DNA of 12,689 nt from Euryarchaeota archaeon UBA106 (GTDB lineage: Archaea > Thermoplasmatota > Poseidoniia > Poseidoniales > Thalassarchaeaceae). Positions 1 through 6,431 of the stretch are shown here, in pieces. Within the stretch, counting starts at the first letter, position 1. Each line of letters begins with the position of its first letter. The position numbers and the translations under genes were made by a program. Below the pieces are notes generated by a model that saw only the letters and a program-made list of their open reading frames with translations, was not told the origin of the DNA and did not search any database. The DNA lies in NCBI GenBank assembly GCA_002502365.1, contig DAOJ01000034.1, positions 1 to 12,689 on the forward strand. The letters run 5' to 3'.

Positions 1-95
1 CCGAAATCTGATCTAATCATCGTTTTGCTTCTCATGCTCTGTGTAGGCTCATAGCCGTCTAGCCATATGTACTCAAGTTTGGACTTAGAGGTCAT
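1..95 (-). CDS. glnII: Glutamine synthetase type II (GlnII-like), N-terminal fragment
   Basis: Only the first 31 codons are inside the window; the gene continues past the left edge. The minus strand from the ATG at 95 reads MTSKSKLEYIWLDGYEPTQS, then MRSKTMIRSDF. From knowledge of the family, this closely resembles the start of rhizobial and eukaryote-like type II glutamine synthetases, whose beta-grasp domain begins KLEYIWLDGY.P......KT. The enzyme makes glutamine from glutamate, ammonia and ATP in the cytosol and is the main ammonium assimilation step. The start is supported by a TATA-like box centred about 29 bases upstream, which gives a leaderless or nearly leaderless mRNA. A perfect 14-base palindrome lies between that box and the ATG. 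The gene is divergent from the MFS exporter across 256 bases. The family call is strong for so short a fragment, but the catalytic residues cannot be checked here. Confidence 0.82.
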   Translation of the reverse strand, partial: MTSKSKLEYIWLDGYEPTQSMRSKTMIRSDF

Positions 96-109
96 AGCAC
101 TCACGCGGG

Positions 110-123
110 ATTAACCGGTTAAT
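110..123. promoter_or_regulatory. Perfect 14-base palindrome ATTAACCGGTTAAT, probable operator
   Basis: ATTAACCGGTTAAT is identical to its reverse complement. It sits between the TATA-like box and the ATG of the glutamine synthetase gene and overlaps the box, so a bound dimeric regulator would block promoter assembly. It does not match the GGAA-N6-TTCC type of site known for archaeal NrpR. The binding protein is unknown. Confidence 0.5.
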
Positions 124-129
124 ATATTT
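119..129 (-). promoter_or_regulatory. TATA-like box for the glutamine synthetase gene
   Basis: Read on the minus strand this is AAATATATTAA, centred about 29 bases before the glutamine synthetase ATG at 95. That is the spacing expected for archaeal TBP binding with transcription starting at or just before the start codon. It overlaps the palindrome at 110-123. The call is inference from sequence and spacing. Confidence 0.5.
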
Positions 130-158
130 CACCATGTGTCCAATAATTCGCATATTAT

Positions 159-229
159 TTGTACAATGTATTATAATAATTTATCATAGTTATACAATTG
201 TATACAATATGCTGGAAATATAATACAAT
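159..229. promoter_or_regulatory. Helically phased TACAAT cluster with overlapping palindromes
   Basis: TACAAT occurs at 162, 193, 203 and 224, with start-to-start spacings of 31, 10 and 21 bases, close to three, one and two turns of DNA. The cluster includes the perfect palindromes TTGTACAA (159-166), TATACAATTGTATA (191-204) and ATTGTATACAAT (197-208). This arrangement suits cooperative binding of a dimeric regulator on one face of the DNA. It lies in the divergent region and could control the glutamine synthetase, the exporter or both. AT-rich sequence makes short palindromes more likely by chance, so the role is inferred. Confidence 0.4.
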
Positions 230-274
230 TATGAAAGATAATACTTGATATTGCACAAAATCTCGACAAACGAA

Positions 275-291
275 AAGTTAGGTCTTAACTT
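275..291. promoter_or_regulatory. Inverted repeat AAGTTA-N5-TAACTT upstream of the exporter gene
   Basis: A perfect 6-base inverted repeat with a 5-base spacer lies 61 bases before the exporter ATG. It could be an operator or a small hairpin in the 5' leader. No convincing TATA box was found at leaderless spacing for this gene, so its promoter may lie further upstream, among the TACAAT sites. Confidence 0.3.
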
Positions 292-351
292 GATTAGAAA
301 ATCTCTTACTTACAAGCACCTTGAAAAGTGTTATTTCCTCGAACAAACCCA

Positions 352-1602
352 ATGGGTCTAAAGGATGCCTGGAGCATACCCGATTTTCGCCGTTTATTGA
401 TAGGAAACAGCGTCAATATGCTTGGCAGTTCCATCTTCATTATTGGAATGGGGTGGACCATAGCAGAGGTGGGCGGCCCCAAAGCCTACGGCATGGTTTT
501 CACCGCCTATTTTCTTGGACACCTACCTTTGTTATTGTACGGAGGGATGGTTGTTGACAGAATGCCGCGGAGGACTGTTGCGCTCATTTCAGATGTTTCC
601 CAAGCAGTACTAGTCTTGTTAGCAATGCTTGCATTGATGGCAGGGTTTGATGTGATCAATACTTTACTTGTCATTACCTTCCTTACCGGAGGCGCCGGCG
701 CATTTTCGATCCCTGCTATTGGCGCCTTAGTCCCAGACCTAGTGGAGGAGGAAATTCTACCTCAGGCTAATGCCCTCAGAGGCGTGGCCATGACCGCAGC
801 TTGGATGCTGGGGCCATTAATTGGAGGTTTTACAGTGGAAAATTGGGGATTAGAGATATGCCTTTTCCTTGATGTGTTGACTTTCCTCTTTAGCGCGGTT
901 ATTTTGTGGACCATAGCGGAGATTCCAATTCAGAGAGATAAAGATGCTGAGAGTCTGAAGGAAGAAGTGGCTGAGGCGTGGGCTTTCGTCAAAACTCAGC
1001 CATGGCTATTAGCGGGAATTGTCATGTTCATGATATGGCACGTCGGTGATTCTGCCATAGAAATTGGAATACCTTTCATTATTGAGAATAAGGGCCTTGG
1101 AGCGAAGGAATTCGGAATATTTGGGGCCGTGGGCGCAGGTGGTGCCATGATTGGTTCATTGCTTGCTGGCATTAGACCCATTCCCAAGAAATCTAGGGGC
1201 CTGATTTTCTACGTCCTGATAGGCGGCATTGCATGGTGTATGCTGGGATGGGCAATGCCAATACCATTCATACTGATTTTATTATTAGTTCTAATCGAGG
1301 GGGTTCTAGGAGGAACCCTAGCAGTAATCTGGAGGACTACTATGTCTGATAGTGTGGACCAACACCTAAGGGGCAGAGTAAACTCCTTGGATGCGATTGG
1401 TTCCCTAATTTTCATCCCGCTATCCCCTCTAGTAGGAGGTTGGATGATAGAGGAGACTAACGTTCTGACCACTTTTGCTATAGCAGTCTCGATAATGGTC
1501 CTTACAACTATGGCTGGTCTGATCGTACCATCATTCCGGCGCTTCGAAAGAGTTGACTCCGATTTATTCCCAATCAAGGATTCTCAAACTCAATCTGACT
1601 AA
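352..1602 (+). CDS. MFS-type exporter (MFS_3/EntS-like)
   Basis: A 416-residue integral membrane protein with about twelve predicted helices in two halves joined by a charged cytoplasmic loop near residues 192-215. Residues 65-74 (GMVVDRMPRR) form the MFS motif A loop between helices 2 and 3. The stretches around 129-160 (DLVEEEILPQANALRG, then GPLIGG) and 328-364 (WRTTMSDSVDQHLRGRVNSL, then SPLVGGWM) are typical of the MFS_3 group, which includes enterobactin and drug exporters. The likely job is proton-driven export of a small molecule; the substrate cannot be told. The ATG at 352 was chosen because MGLKDAWSIPDFRRLLIG is a typical family start; a GTG at 328 would add eight poorly matching residues. 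The last 29 bases overlap the convergent gene at 1574-1948. The gene is divergent from glutamine synthetase, but a functional link is unproven. Confidence 0.85.
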   Translation: MGLKDAWSIPDFRRLLIGNSVNMLGSSIFIIGMGWTIAEVGGPKAYGMVFTAYFLGHLPLLLYGGMVVDRMPRRTVALISDVSQAVLVLLAMLALMAGFDVINTLLVITFLTGGAGAFSIPAIGALVPDLVEEEILPQANALRGVAMTAAWMLGPLIGGFTVENWGLEICLFLDVLTFLFSAVILWTIAEIPIQRDKDAESLKEEVAEAWAFVKTQPWLLAGIVMFMIWHVGDSAIEIGIPFIIENKGLGAKEFGIFGAVGAGGAMIGSLLAGIRPIPKKSRGLIFYVLIGGIAWCMLGWAMPIPFILILLLVLIEGVLGGTLAVIWRTTMSDSVDQHLRGRVNSLDAIGSLIFIPLSPLVGGWMIEETNVLTTFAIAVSIMVLTTMAGLIVPSFRRFERVDSDLFPIKDSQTQSD

Positions 1603-1948
1603 TATCAACATCGAACCATTTCTTGTAATATTCATACTGCAGCCTGACTGTAAAAATCAGAAGAAGTATGTAGATTGTCCAAGCGGCTGATGTACGGCCC
1701 ATGTAAATTGGTAATTCTATCAGAATTAGTCCGTCGAAGATTATGCAGCAGATGAGGTAGAGAACTCGCCCTAGGGTGATGAAAATACTCTCCCCTTCTT
1801 GAGCCAGTACTCGCTTTACTCGGTTTTCTCTCCATGTATCTGCTGCCCTCTTTAATCTCCAGAATGCAGCTTCCGCCTCCTCTCTCTTATCAATGAATTC
1901 AGGAGGTTCGATTTCAACTTCCAGAGACGATTGAGAGTCCTCTGGCAT
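1574..1948 (-). CDS. Small two-helix membrane protein, function unknown
   Basis: 124 residues, not recognised. The first 50 are charged and probably helical: an acidic start, then residues 20-48 rich in Glu, Arg and Ala. Two hydrophobic segments follow, near residues 54-80 and 88-102, and the chain ends in a short acidic tail. Two helices place both ends on the same side, and the many basic residues before helix 1 and after helix 2 suggest the cytoplasm. It starts 51 bases after the DppF stop codon on the same strand and may be read through from the importer operon; a short hairpin lies in that gap. Its 3' end overlaps the exporter gene by 29 bases in the opposite direction. It is judged real because it is the only frame filling the gap, has a plausible ATG start and shows coherent topology. 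Confidence 0.65.
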   Translation of the reverse strand: MPEDSQSSLEVEIEPPEFIDKREEAEAAFWRLKRAADTWRENRVKRVLAQEGESIFITLGRVLYLICCIIFDGLILIELPIYMGRTSAAWTIYILLLIFTVRLQYEYYKKWFDVDISQIEFENP

Positions 1949-1963
1949 CTAATCACTCAATCT

Positions 1964-1980
1964 GTCCAACTCGTTTGGAC
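1964..1980 (-). other. Short hairpin between dppF and the 124-residue gene
   Basis: GTCCAA and TTGGAC form a perfect 6-base inverted repeat around a 5-base loop, 20 bases after the DppF stop codon. No U-run follows it on the minus strand, so it is not a convincing terminator. It may be an mRNA end-protecting or attenuating structure. Confidence 0.3.
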
Positions 1981-1999
1981 TGAGAAGGTCTTCGGTGAC

Positions 2000-3007
2000 T
2001 CAATCATCCACCATCGGCAGACTTCCGCCTGCTTCTACTGGGAAATGACAGGCAACTTTGTGCCCTCCTAAAACCACATTCAATTCGGGTTCGACAACAT
2101 CACACTTGCCTTCGACGGCAATAGGGCACCTTGTATGGAAACTACAACCAGTTGGTGGATTTGCGGGGCTCGGAACATCTCCAGATAGCACTATCCTCTC
2201 CTTCTTCTTGTCCTCTACCGTTGGTTGAGGTATAGCCGACAAAAGAGCATGAGTGTAGGGGTGAGCAGGGTTAGCAAACAATTCATCTGTTTTTGCAATT
2301 TCTACTATCTTCCCTAGATACATAACGGCAACACGATCACTTATGTGGTTGACAACATTTAGAGAGTGAGTTATGAAAATGAAGGTTAATCCTCTTTCCT
2401 TTTGTATTGAGTCAAGTAGATTCAGAACCTGTGCTTGTACTGAAACATCTAATGCAGAAGTTGGTTCATCTAGGAGAATGAAATCAGGATCTAAAGACAG
2501 AGCCCTAGCTAAAGCAATCCTCTGCTTTTGACCACCAGAGAATTCATGAGGAAAACGGGTCATATGATTTGGTTTCAAACCGACGATGGTTAGTAAATCA
2601 GCAACTTTCTTGGTTAATTCCGCACCATCTGCTAGTCCGTTTACGATTAGAGGTTCAGCAATTATTGAACGTACTGACATCCTAGGATTCATTGAACCGC
2701 CAGGGTCTTGAAATACAATTTGTAATCGGCGACGAAGTTCCTTACGCTTCATACTGTAAATGTCAACACCTTCGAATTGGATGGTGCCTTCGGTTCTCGG
2801 TATCAAACCCATAATTAGTCGTCCTAGTGTTGTTTTACCACAACCAGATTCACCGACTATCCCAACAGTTTCTCCTCTTTGGATGTCTAAGTCTACTCCA
2901 TCTACAGCGCGCACATGAGCAGTCACTGGAGAGAACATACCTGCCTTGATAGGGAACCATTTTCGGGCATTTCTAATTTCGATTAATGGAGATGATTCTT
3001 CACTCAT
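2000..3007 (-). CDS. dppF: Oligopeptide/dipeptide ABC importer ATPase, DppF/OppF type
   Basis: About 335 residues, normal length and layout for a DppF/OppF ATPase that hydrolyses ATP at the cytoplasmic face to power peptide uptake. From the ATG at 3007, Walker A (GESGCGKTT) is near residues 52-60, the Q-loop (FQDPGG) near 99-104, the signature (FSGGQKQR) at 156-163, Walker B (ILLDEPTSALD) at 177-187 and the switch His at 214. The C-terminal oligo_HPY region (HPYTHALLSAIP) is followed by four cysteines (about 288, 294, 302, 320); in some Dpp ATPases the equivalent residues bind an iron-sulfur cluster, which is inference here. A GGAGGTG ribosome site lies upstream. A TTG at 3013 would overlap the DppD stop as TTGA, with tighter spacing; the ATG is slightly preferred. 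This subunit lacks the membrane insertions seen in its partner DppD. Confidence 0.93.
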   Translation of the reverse strand: MSEESSPLIEIRNARKWFPIKAGMFSPVTAHVRAVDGVDLDIQRGETVGIVGESGCGKTTLGRLIMGLIPRTEGTIQFEGVDIYSMKRKELRRRLQIVFQDPGGSMNPRMSVRSIIAEPLIVNGLADGAELTKKVADLLTIVGLKPNHMTRFPHEFSGGQKQRIALARALSLDPDFILLDEPTSALDVSVQAQVLNLLDSIQKERGLTFIFITHSLNVVNHISDRVAVMYLGKIVEIAKTDELFANPAHPYTHALLSAIPQPTVEDKKKERIVLSGDVPSPANPPTGCSFHTRCPIAVEGKCDVVEPELNVVLGGHKVACHFPVEAGGSLPMVDD

Positions 3008-3009
3008 TG

Positions 3010-4683
3010 TCAATTCCCACCTCCTGATTTAAGGAACTCCTCTGAAGAGAATGCAGATTGGGCATTCTGTAAATCAACGGTCAAATCGGTATGATGACAG
3101 GCAGCGAAGTGGCCTGTAGAAACTTCCAGCATTTGTGGGGGCTTAGTCCTGCATAATTTATCAGCAAATGGACATCTTGGATGGAATCTGCAACCATCGA
3201 ACTTTTCATTGGGATCAGGCACTTGACCGGGAATAATTGGTAAATCAACTCTCTCTTCACCTGCTTCTTTTATTCTTGGTATACTGTGTAAAAGGCCAAT
3301 TGTGTACGGCATTCGAGGTGAGCCTAAAATCTGTTCAAGGGAACCAGTCTCAACTACTGATCCTGCATACATCACAGTGACTGCATCACAGGTTTCTGCA
3401 ATTACACCCAAATCATGAGTTATCATCATGATTGCAGTACCTTCTCTATCTCTGAGATCTTTCATTAAATTCAGAATTTGAGCCTGTATGGTTACATCAA
3501 GAGCTGTTGTGGGTTCGTCAGCGATCAATAATTTAGGCTCACAGGCCATCATCATGGCAATCATTACTCGCTGCCTCATTCCTCCGGATAATTCGTGAGG
3601 ATACATCTTCACAACCGCCTCAGGATTTGGAATTCTAACCTCTTTCAGTATGTTTACAACTTGACGCCTGTGTGCGGAATCTAGACTGAAATAACTAGAA
3701 AGTTGGATTGGAGGTATTGCCAGTATGGCAACACTCAGTATTATTGTCATCAATACTCCAAATGGAATCCACAACAGAACAATAATAACAATCCAAGATA
3801 CAAAAAGTAGTGAATACTTTTCCCTTACGAAATTCTCGAATATCCCTATAGAACCTGTGTCCCCTGCCTTATTATTTCTGTAAGGAAATAGAGATGCCCC
3901 CACTATCCATACAAATAAAACTGAAAAGCCAAAAAGGAAAAATTTGGAAGCGAGAAATCCAATTGTTTCATCAGCATTATTTGTTTGGTGGATCCCTAAA
4001 ATTACTAGAGTTGCGATTATGATTGGTAAAGCACCCTTCAAATCGTTTCGCAAATAATTTACCAGCAGTTCTATTGGGCTAATTATCGCTTTTGCGATTT
4101 TGAGGAATTTATTGGTTTCAGCATTGTCTAATCTTCCATGTTGCTTCAATACTTCAGAAACTTGCTTTTCGACAGTATAAAGAGGATTTAGTGCAGTCAT
4201 TGGTTCTTGGAAAATCATAGATATTTTATTCCCTCTAATTGAACGCATAAATTTCTCATGTCTACTTCTTGGTGCATCAATAATTCGCCTTGAAACAAAA
4301 CTTATTGTGAATGCAATTAACATCACTGCCGATGCTTGTAATCCTTGTATTGGTGCAAAGAAGGTCCAGAATAAACAGAGTAGTAATCCAATAGTAAAGA
4401 ATGAACTGAAATATTTGAGAATTGAGAGAGTTTTTTCTGTTTTCTCAGGAGTTTTGTGAATTAACTCTTCACCGTCAAAAATGATACTTCCTTCATCAAT
4501 ATCACAAGTTGCTAACCCAATTGTAACAAGAGAAGTCACTGACTTACCACAACCAGATTCACCAACTACTCCCATTATTTCGCCTTGGTTTACGGAAAGT
4601 GAAACCGAATGAAGGGCCTCTACAGGGCCATCAAGCGTATCGAAATGGACCCTGAGACCCTGTATATCCAACAATTTTGACAA
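3010..4683 (-). CDS. dppD: Oligopeptide/dipeptide ABC importer ATPase, DppD type, with membrane-helix insertions
   Basis: 557 residues against roughly 320-340 for the family. All ATPase motifs are present (numbered from the TTG at 4683): Walker A GESGCGKSV 41-49, Q-loop FQEPMTALNP 158-167, signature LSGGMRQR 365-372, Walker B LLIADEPTTALD 385-396, switch His 423, and an oligo_HPY-type end with cysteines at about 498, 504, 511 and 529. The extra length is two in-frame insertions. One (about 82-145, between Walker A and the Q-loop) holds two hydrophobic segments. The other (about 193-337, between Q-loop and signature) holds about four. Even helix numbers and basic flanks would keep the ATPase core cytoplasmic, so this subunit is probably membrane-embedded, which is highly unusual. 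The TTG start is favoured because AGGAGGT lies 7 bases upstream; a GTG at 4692 overlaps that site. No frameshift or intein motif was seen. Confidence 0.92.
   Translation of the reverse strand: MSKLLDIQGLRVHFDTLDGPVEALHSVSLSVNQGEIMGVVGESGCGKSVTSLVTIGLATCDIDEGSIIFDGEELIHKTPEKTEKTLSILKYFSSFFTIGLLLCLFWTFFAPIQGLQASAVMLIAFTISFVSRRIIDAPRSRHEKFMRSIRGNKISMIFQEPMTALNPLYTVEKQVSEVLKQHGRLDNAETNKFLKIAKAIISPIELLVNYLRNDLKGALPIIIATLVILGIHQTNNADETIGFLASKFFLFGFSVLFVWIVGASLFPYRNNKAGDTGSIGIFENFVREKYSLLFVSWIVIIVLLWIPFGVLMTIILSVAILAIPPIQLSSYFSLDSAHRRQVVNILKEVRIPNPEAVVKMYPHELSGGMRQRVMIAMMMACEPKLLIADEPTTALDVTIQAQILNLMKDLRDREGTAIMMITHDLGVIAETCDAVTVMYAGSVVETGSLEQILGSPRMPYTIGLLHSIPRIKEAGEERVDLPIIPGQVPDPNEKFDGCRFHPRCPFADKLCRTKPPQMLEVSTGHFAACHHTDLTVDLQNAQSAFSSEEFLKSGGGN
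3018..3024 (-). promoter_or_regulatory. Shine-Dalgarno site for dppF
   Basis: GGAGGTG on the minus strand, within the last codons of dppD. It is 11 bases (from the GGAGGT core) before the ATG at 3007, or 5 before the TTG at 3013. It shows that operon-internal translation uses SD pairing. Confidence 0.6.
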
Positions 4684-4688
4684 AATTC

Positions 4689-6431
4689 TCACCTCCTATT
4701 TTTCGGATCGACGACGTCCCGTAATCCGTCACCAAGCAAATTGAATCCTAATGTGGTGTAGGCTATTGCCAAACCAGGGAATAAAACTAACCAGTAATCT
4801 TGGGGGAAATGGGCCCTTCCATCAGAGACTAATTTACCCCATTCAGCAGCACCCGGCTCAGCGCCTAGACCTATGAATGAAAGGCCAGAAGCAGATAGAA
4901 TGGTGCCACCGATGTCCAAAGTAAATGCAACCAAAAGTGGGGCCCAAGCATTTGGTAAGATATGCCTAAACATAATTCGGCCAGAGGGGGCGCCTACACT
5001 CTTTGCGGCCTCTACAAATGTCATTTCCTTGACATACAATACTTGTCCACGAATCAGCCGTGCGTATCCTGGCCAGCCAGTGAATACCAAAGCGATTTGA
5101 ATCTTCCATAATCGGTCGAAATTATCAATGATTACAATTTGGTTATCCGCATCATCTGACCATGAAAATAAAATAATTGCAGCAAAGAAGATTATCGCCG
5201 TTCTCAGGGTAAGATAACGGTAGGGATTTTTCCAATTTAGAGTATTAAGTGCCCTTTCAGAAAACCCTTCTATGCTGAAATTCTTCGTCATTCGACTATC
5301 CAAAGTTAGTAATCCAGCAAACACTGAAATCACAATGAAAGTAAAAAATAACCGCCAAGTTCTGGTATCACTCGTCTCAAATAAGCCTTCCCAGATACCA
5401 TACAAACCCAATGGAAGTAACAAAACTGCCACCAATCCAACAGCAAGTAAGGCTGCAGGTTCAATTCGAGATAATGTATCCTCCGAACCGGGCATAAATA
5501 CAGAAATAATTGCAGATCTAAATGGGACTATCAACATTAGAATCAAGGGTAAAAAGGCTAGAGCTAATGGGATTGCTAGGTTATCTATTGCTTGTAACGC
5601 TGCTACGAAAGCGAGGGCTAAAATTAATCCAGGAACTGCAAAGAAGATATCTGTAATCCTCATAATTACTTCATCAACTCTACCTCCAAAATATCCACTA
5701 ATACTACCAATAATCGTGCCAATAATTACTGTCAAAGTAGCTACTGTAAATCCGATTGTCAATGAAACTCTAGAGCCATAGAGGATTTTACTGAATAAAT
5801 CTTGACCTTCATCATTGGTTCCAAAAATACACACATCATACCCCTCAGGCATCCACCAATGGTGCATTTCTTCATTTTCGAATTTGTAAATAAGTTTGAT
5901 TTGGGTGACCGAGTTATTTTCCATCAATTCATCCGCTATCCAAAAATAACTATTGTTTGTTGGATCAAGATACACTAAATCAAGAGAAATCGAATTGCCA
6001 TTTCTATCAACAACCTCTTTGAATTCAGTAACAACTAGAATATCCTCATAGAAGGAATTGTCTTCGGCAATTTTTACTGGACTCAAAGCATTAGTCCCAT
6101 TTGCATCCCAACGCCTTAGGGTAGTCAGAGAGACCTTCTGATTCCTAGTGTCACATTCTTCTGAAAATGGTGCCGCCTTTCTAGGCTCGTAATCGATATG
6201 CCATACATCTCTTGTGTCTTGTAAATTCCTTCCGGGGTGCTCAACTGCGATATCATCTGCAAAAATGGAAACAACGGAAATGGAAATGACCATCAATAAT
6301 CCCGCGACTGCTAGTAATGATCTTCGGTAAATTTTCCAGCCTCTCTGTAAATCATACTTAGCTTGGGCAGCTCGCTCAAGGATTCTGCGACGGCTTTCAG
6401 CCCTATCCTCTGAGCCGTCTTCCCAACTCAT
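4689..6431 (-). CDS. dppC: Peptide ABC importer permease, DppC type, enlarged
   Basis: 580 residues against about 300 for usual DppC. The N-terminus is basic and cytoplasmic; helix 1 is near 37-59. An external domain of about 135 residues (66-200) precedes the conserved FGTNDEGQDLFSKILYGSR (203-221), where most relatives have about 40-50. The core resumes with DIFFAVPGLILALAFVAAL (261-279). It is then interrupted by about 160 residues (281-443) with four further hydrophobic segments (about 284-303, 324-343, 359-377, 409-425), before WPGYARLIRGQVL and the EAA loop (FVEAAKSVGAPSGR, 472-485) that docks on an ATPase. The C-terminus is standard (SFIGLGAEPGAAEWGKLV). The ATG overlaps the DppB stop as ATGA, and a GGTGA ribosome site lies 7 bases upstream. 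It should form the channel with DppB. The long plus-strand frame opposite the insertion is a shadow of its hydrophobic coding sequence. Confidence 0.93.
   Translation of the reverse strand: MSWEDGSEDRAESRRRILERAAQAKYDLQRGWKIYRRSLLAVAGLLMVISISVVSIFADDIAVEHPGRNLQDTRDVWHIDYEPRKAAPFSEECDTRNQKVSLTTLRRWDANGTNALSPVKIAEDNSFYEDILVVTEFKEVVDRNGNSISLDLVYLDPTNNSYFWIADELMENNSVTQIKLIYKFENEEMHHWWMPEGYDVCIFGTNDEGQDLFSKILYGSRVSLTIGFTVATLTVIIGTIIGSISGYFGGRVDEVIMRITDIFFAVPGLILALAFVAALQAIDNLAIPLALAFLPLILMLIVPFRSAIISVFMPGSEDTLSRIEPAALLAVGLVAVLLLPLGLYGIWEGLFETSDTRTWRLFFTFIVISVFAGLLTLDSRMTKNFSIEGFSERALNTLNWKNPYRYLTLRTAIIFFAAIILFSWSDDADNQIVIIDNFDRLWKIQIALVFTGWPGYARLIRGQVLYVKEMTFVEAAKSVGAPSGRIMFRHILPNAWAPLLVAFTLDIGGTILSASGLSFIGLGAEPGAAEWGKLVSDGRAHFPQDYWLVLFPGLAIAYTTLGFNLLGDGLRDVVDPKNRR
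4691..4697 (-). promoter_or_regulatory. Shine-Dalgarno site that decides the dppD start
   Basis: AGGAGGT on the minus strand, 7 bases before the TTG at 4683. Its last base is part of the alternative GTG at 4692, so it could not serve that codon. This makes the TTG the better start. Confidence 0.6.

Noticed and set aside
159..229. TACAAT cluster as a CRISPR array or replication origin
   Set aside because: The units are only 6 bases with no unique spacers of uniform length. No origin-binding motif or cdc6/orc1 gene is present in the window.
328..351. GTG start extending the exporter by eight residues
   Set aside because: The added residues do not resemble the family, and the ATG at 352 gives a typical MFS start. 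It cannot be fully excluded.
3673..4440. Inteins as the cause of the DppD insertions
   Set aside because: No Cys/Ser at the splice start, no His-Asn-Cys/Ser/Thr end and no endonuclease blocks; the inserts are membrane-helix sequences instead.
3010..4683. DppD extra length as a frameshift, fusion or mobile element insertion
   Set aside because: The frame is open throughout, no terminal inverted repeats or target duplications were seen, and base composition looks like the flanks.
4684..4692. GTG start for dppD overlapping the dppC stop (GTGA)
   Set aside because: The GGAGGT ribosome site runs into this GTG, so it cannot serve it. The TTG at 4683 has a 7-base spacing.
5272..5781. Long plus-strand open frame of 169 codons
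   Set aside because: It lies exactly opposite the hydrophobic insertion of dppC. Its Lys/Asn/Thr/Ile-rich, low-complexity product is what the complement of membrane-helix codons gives. It has no start signal or family features.
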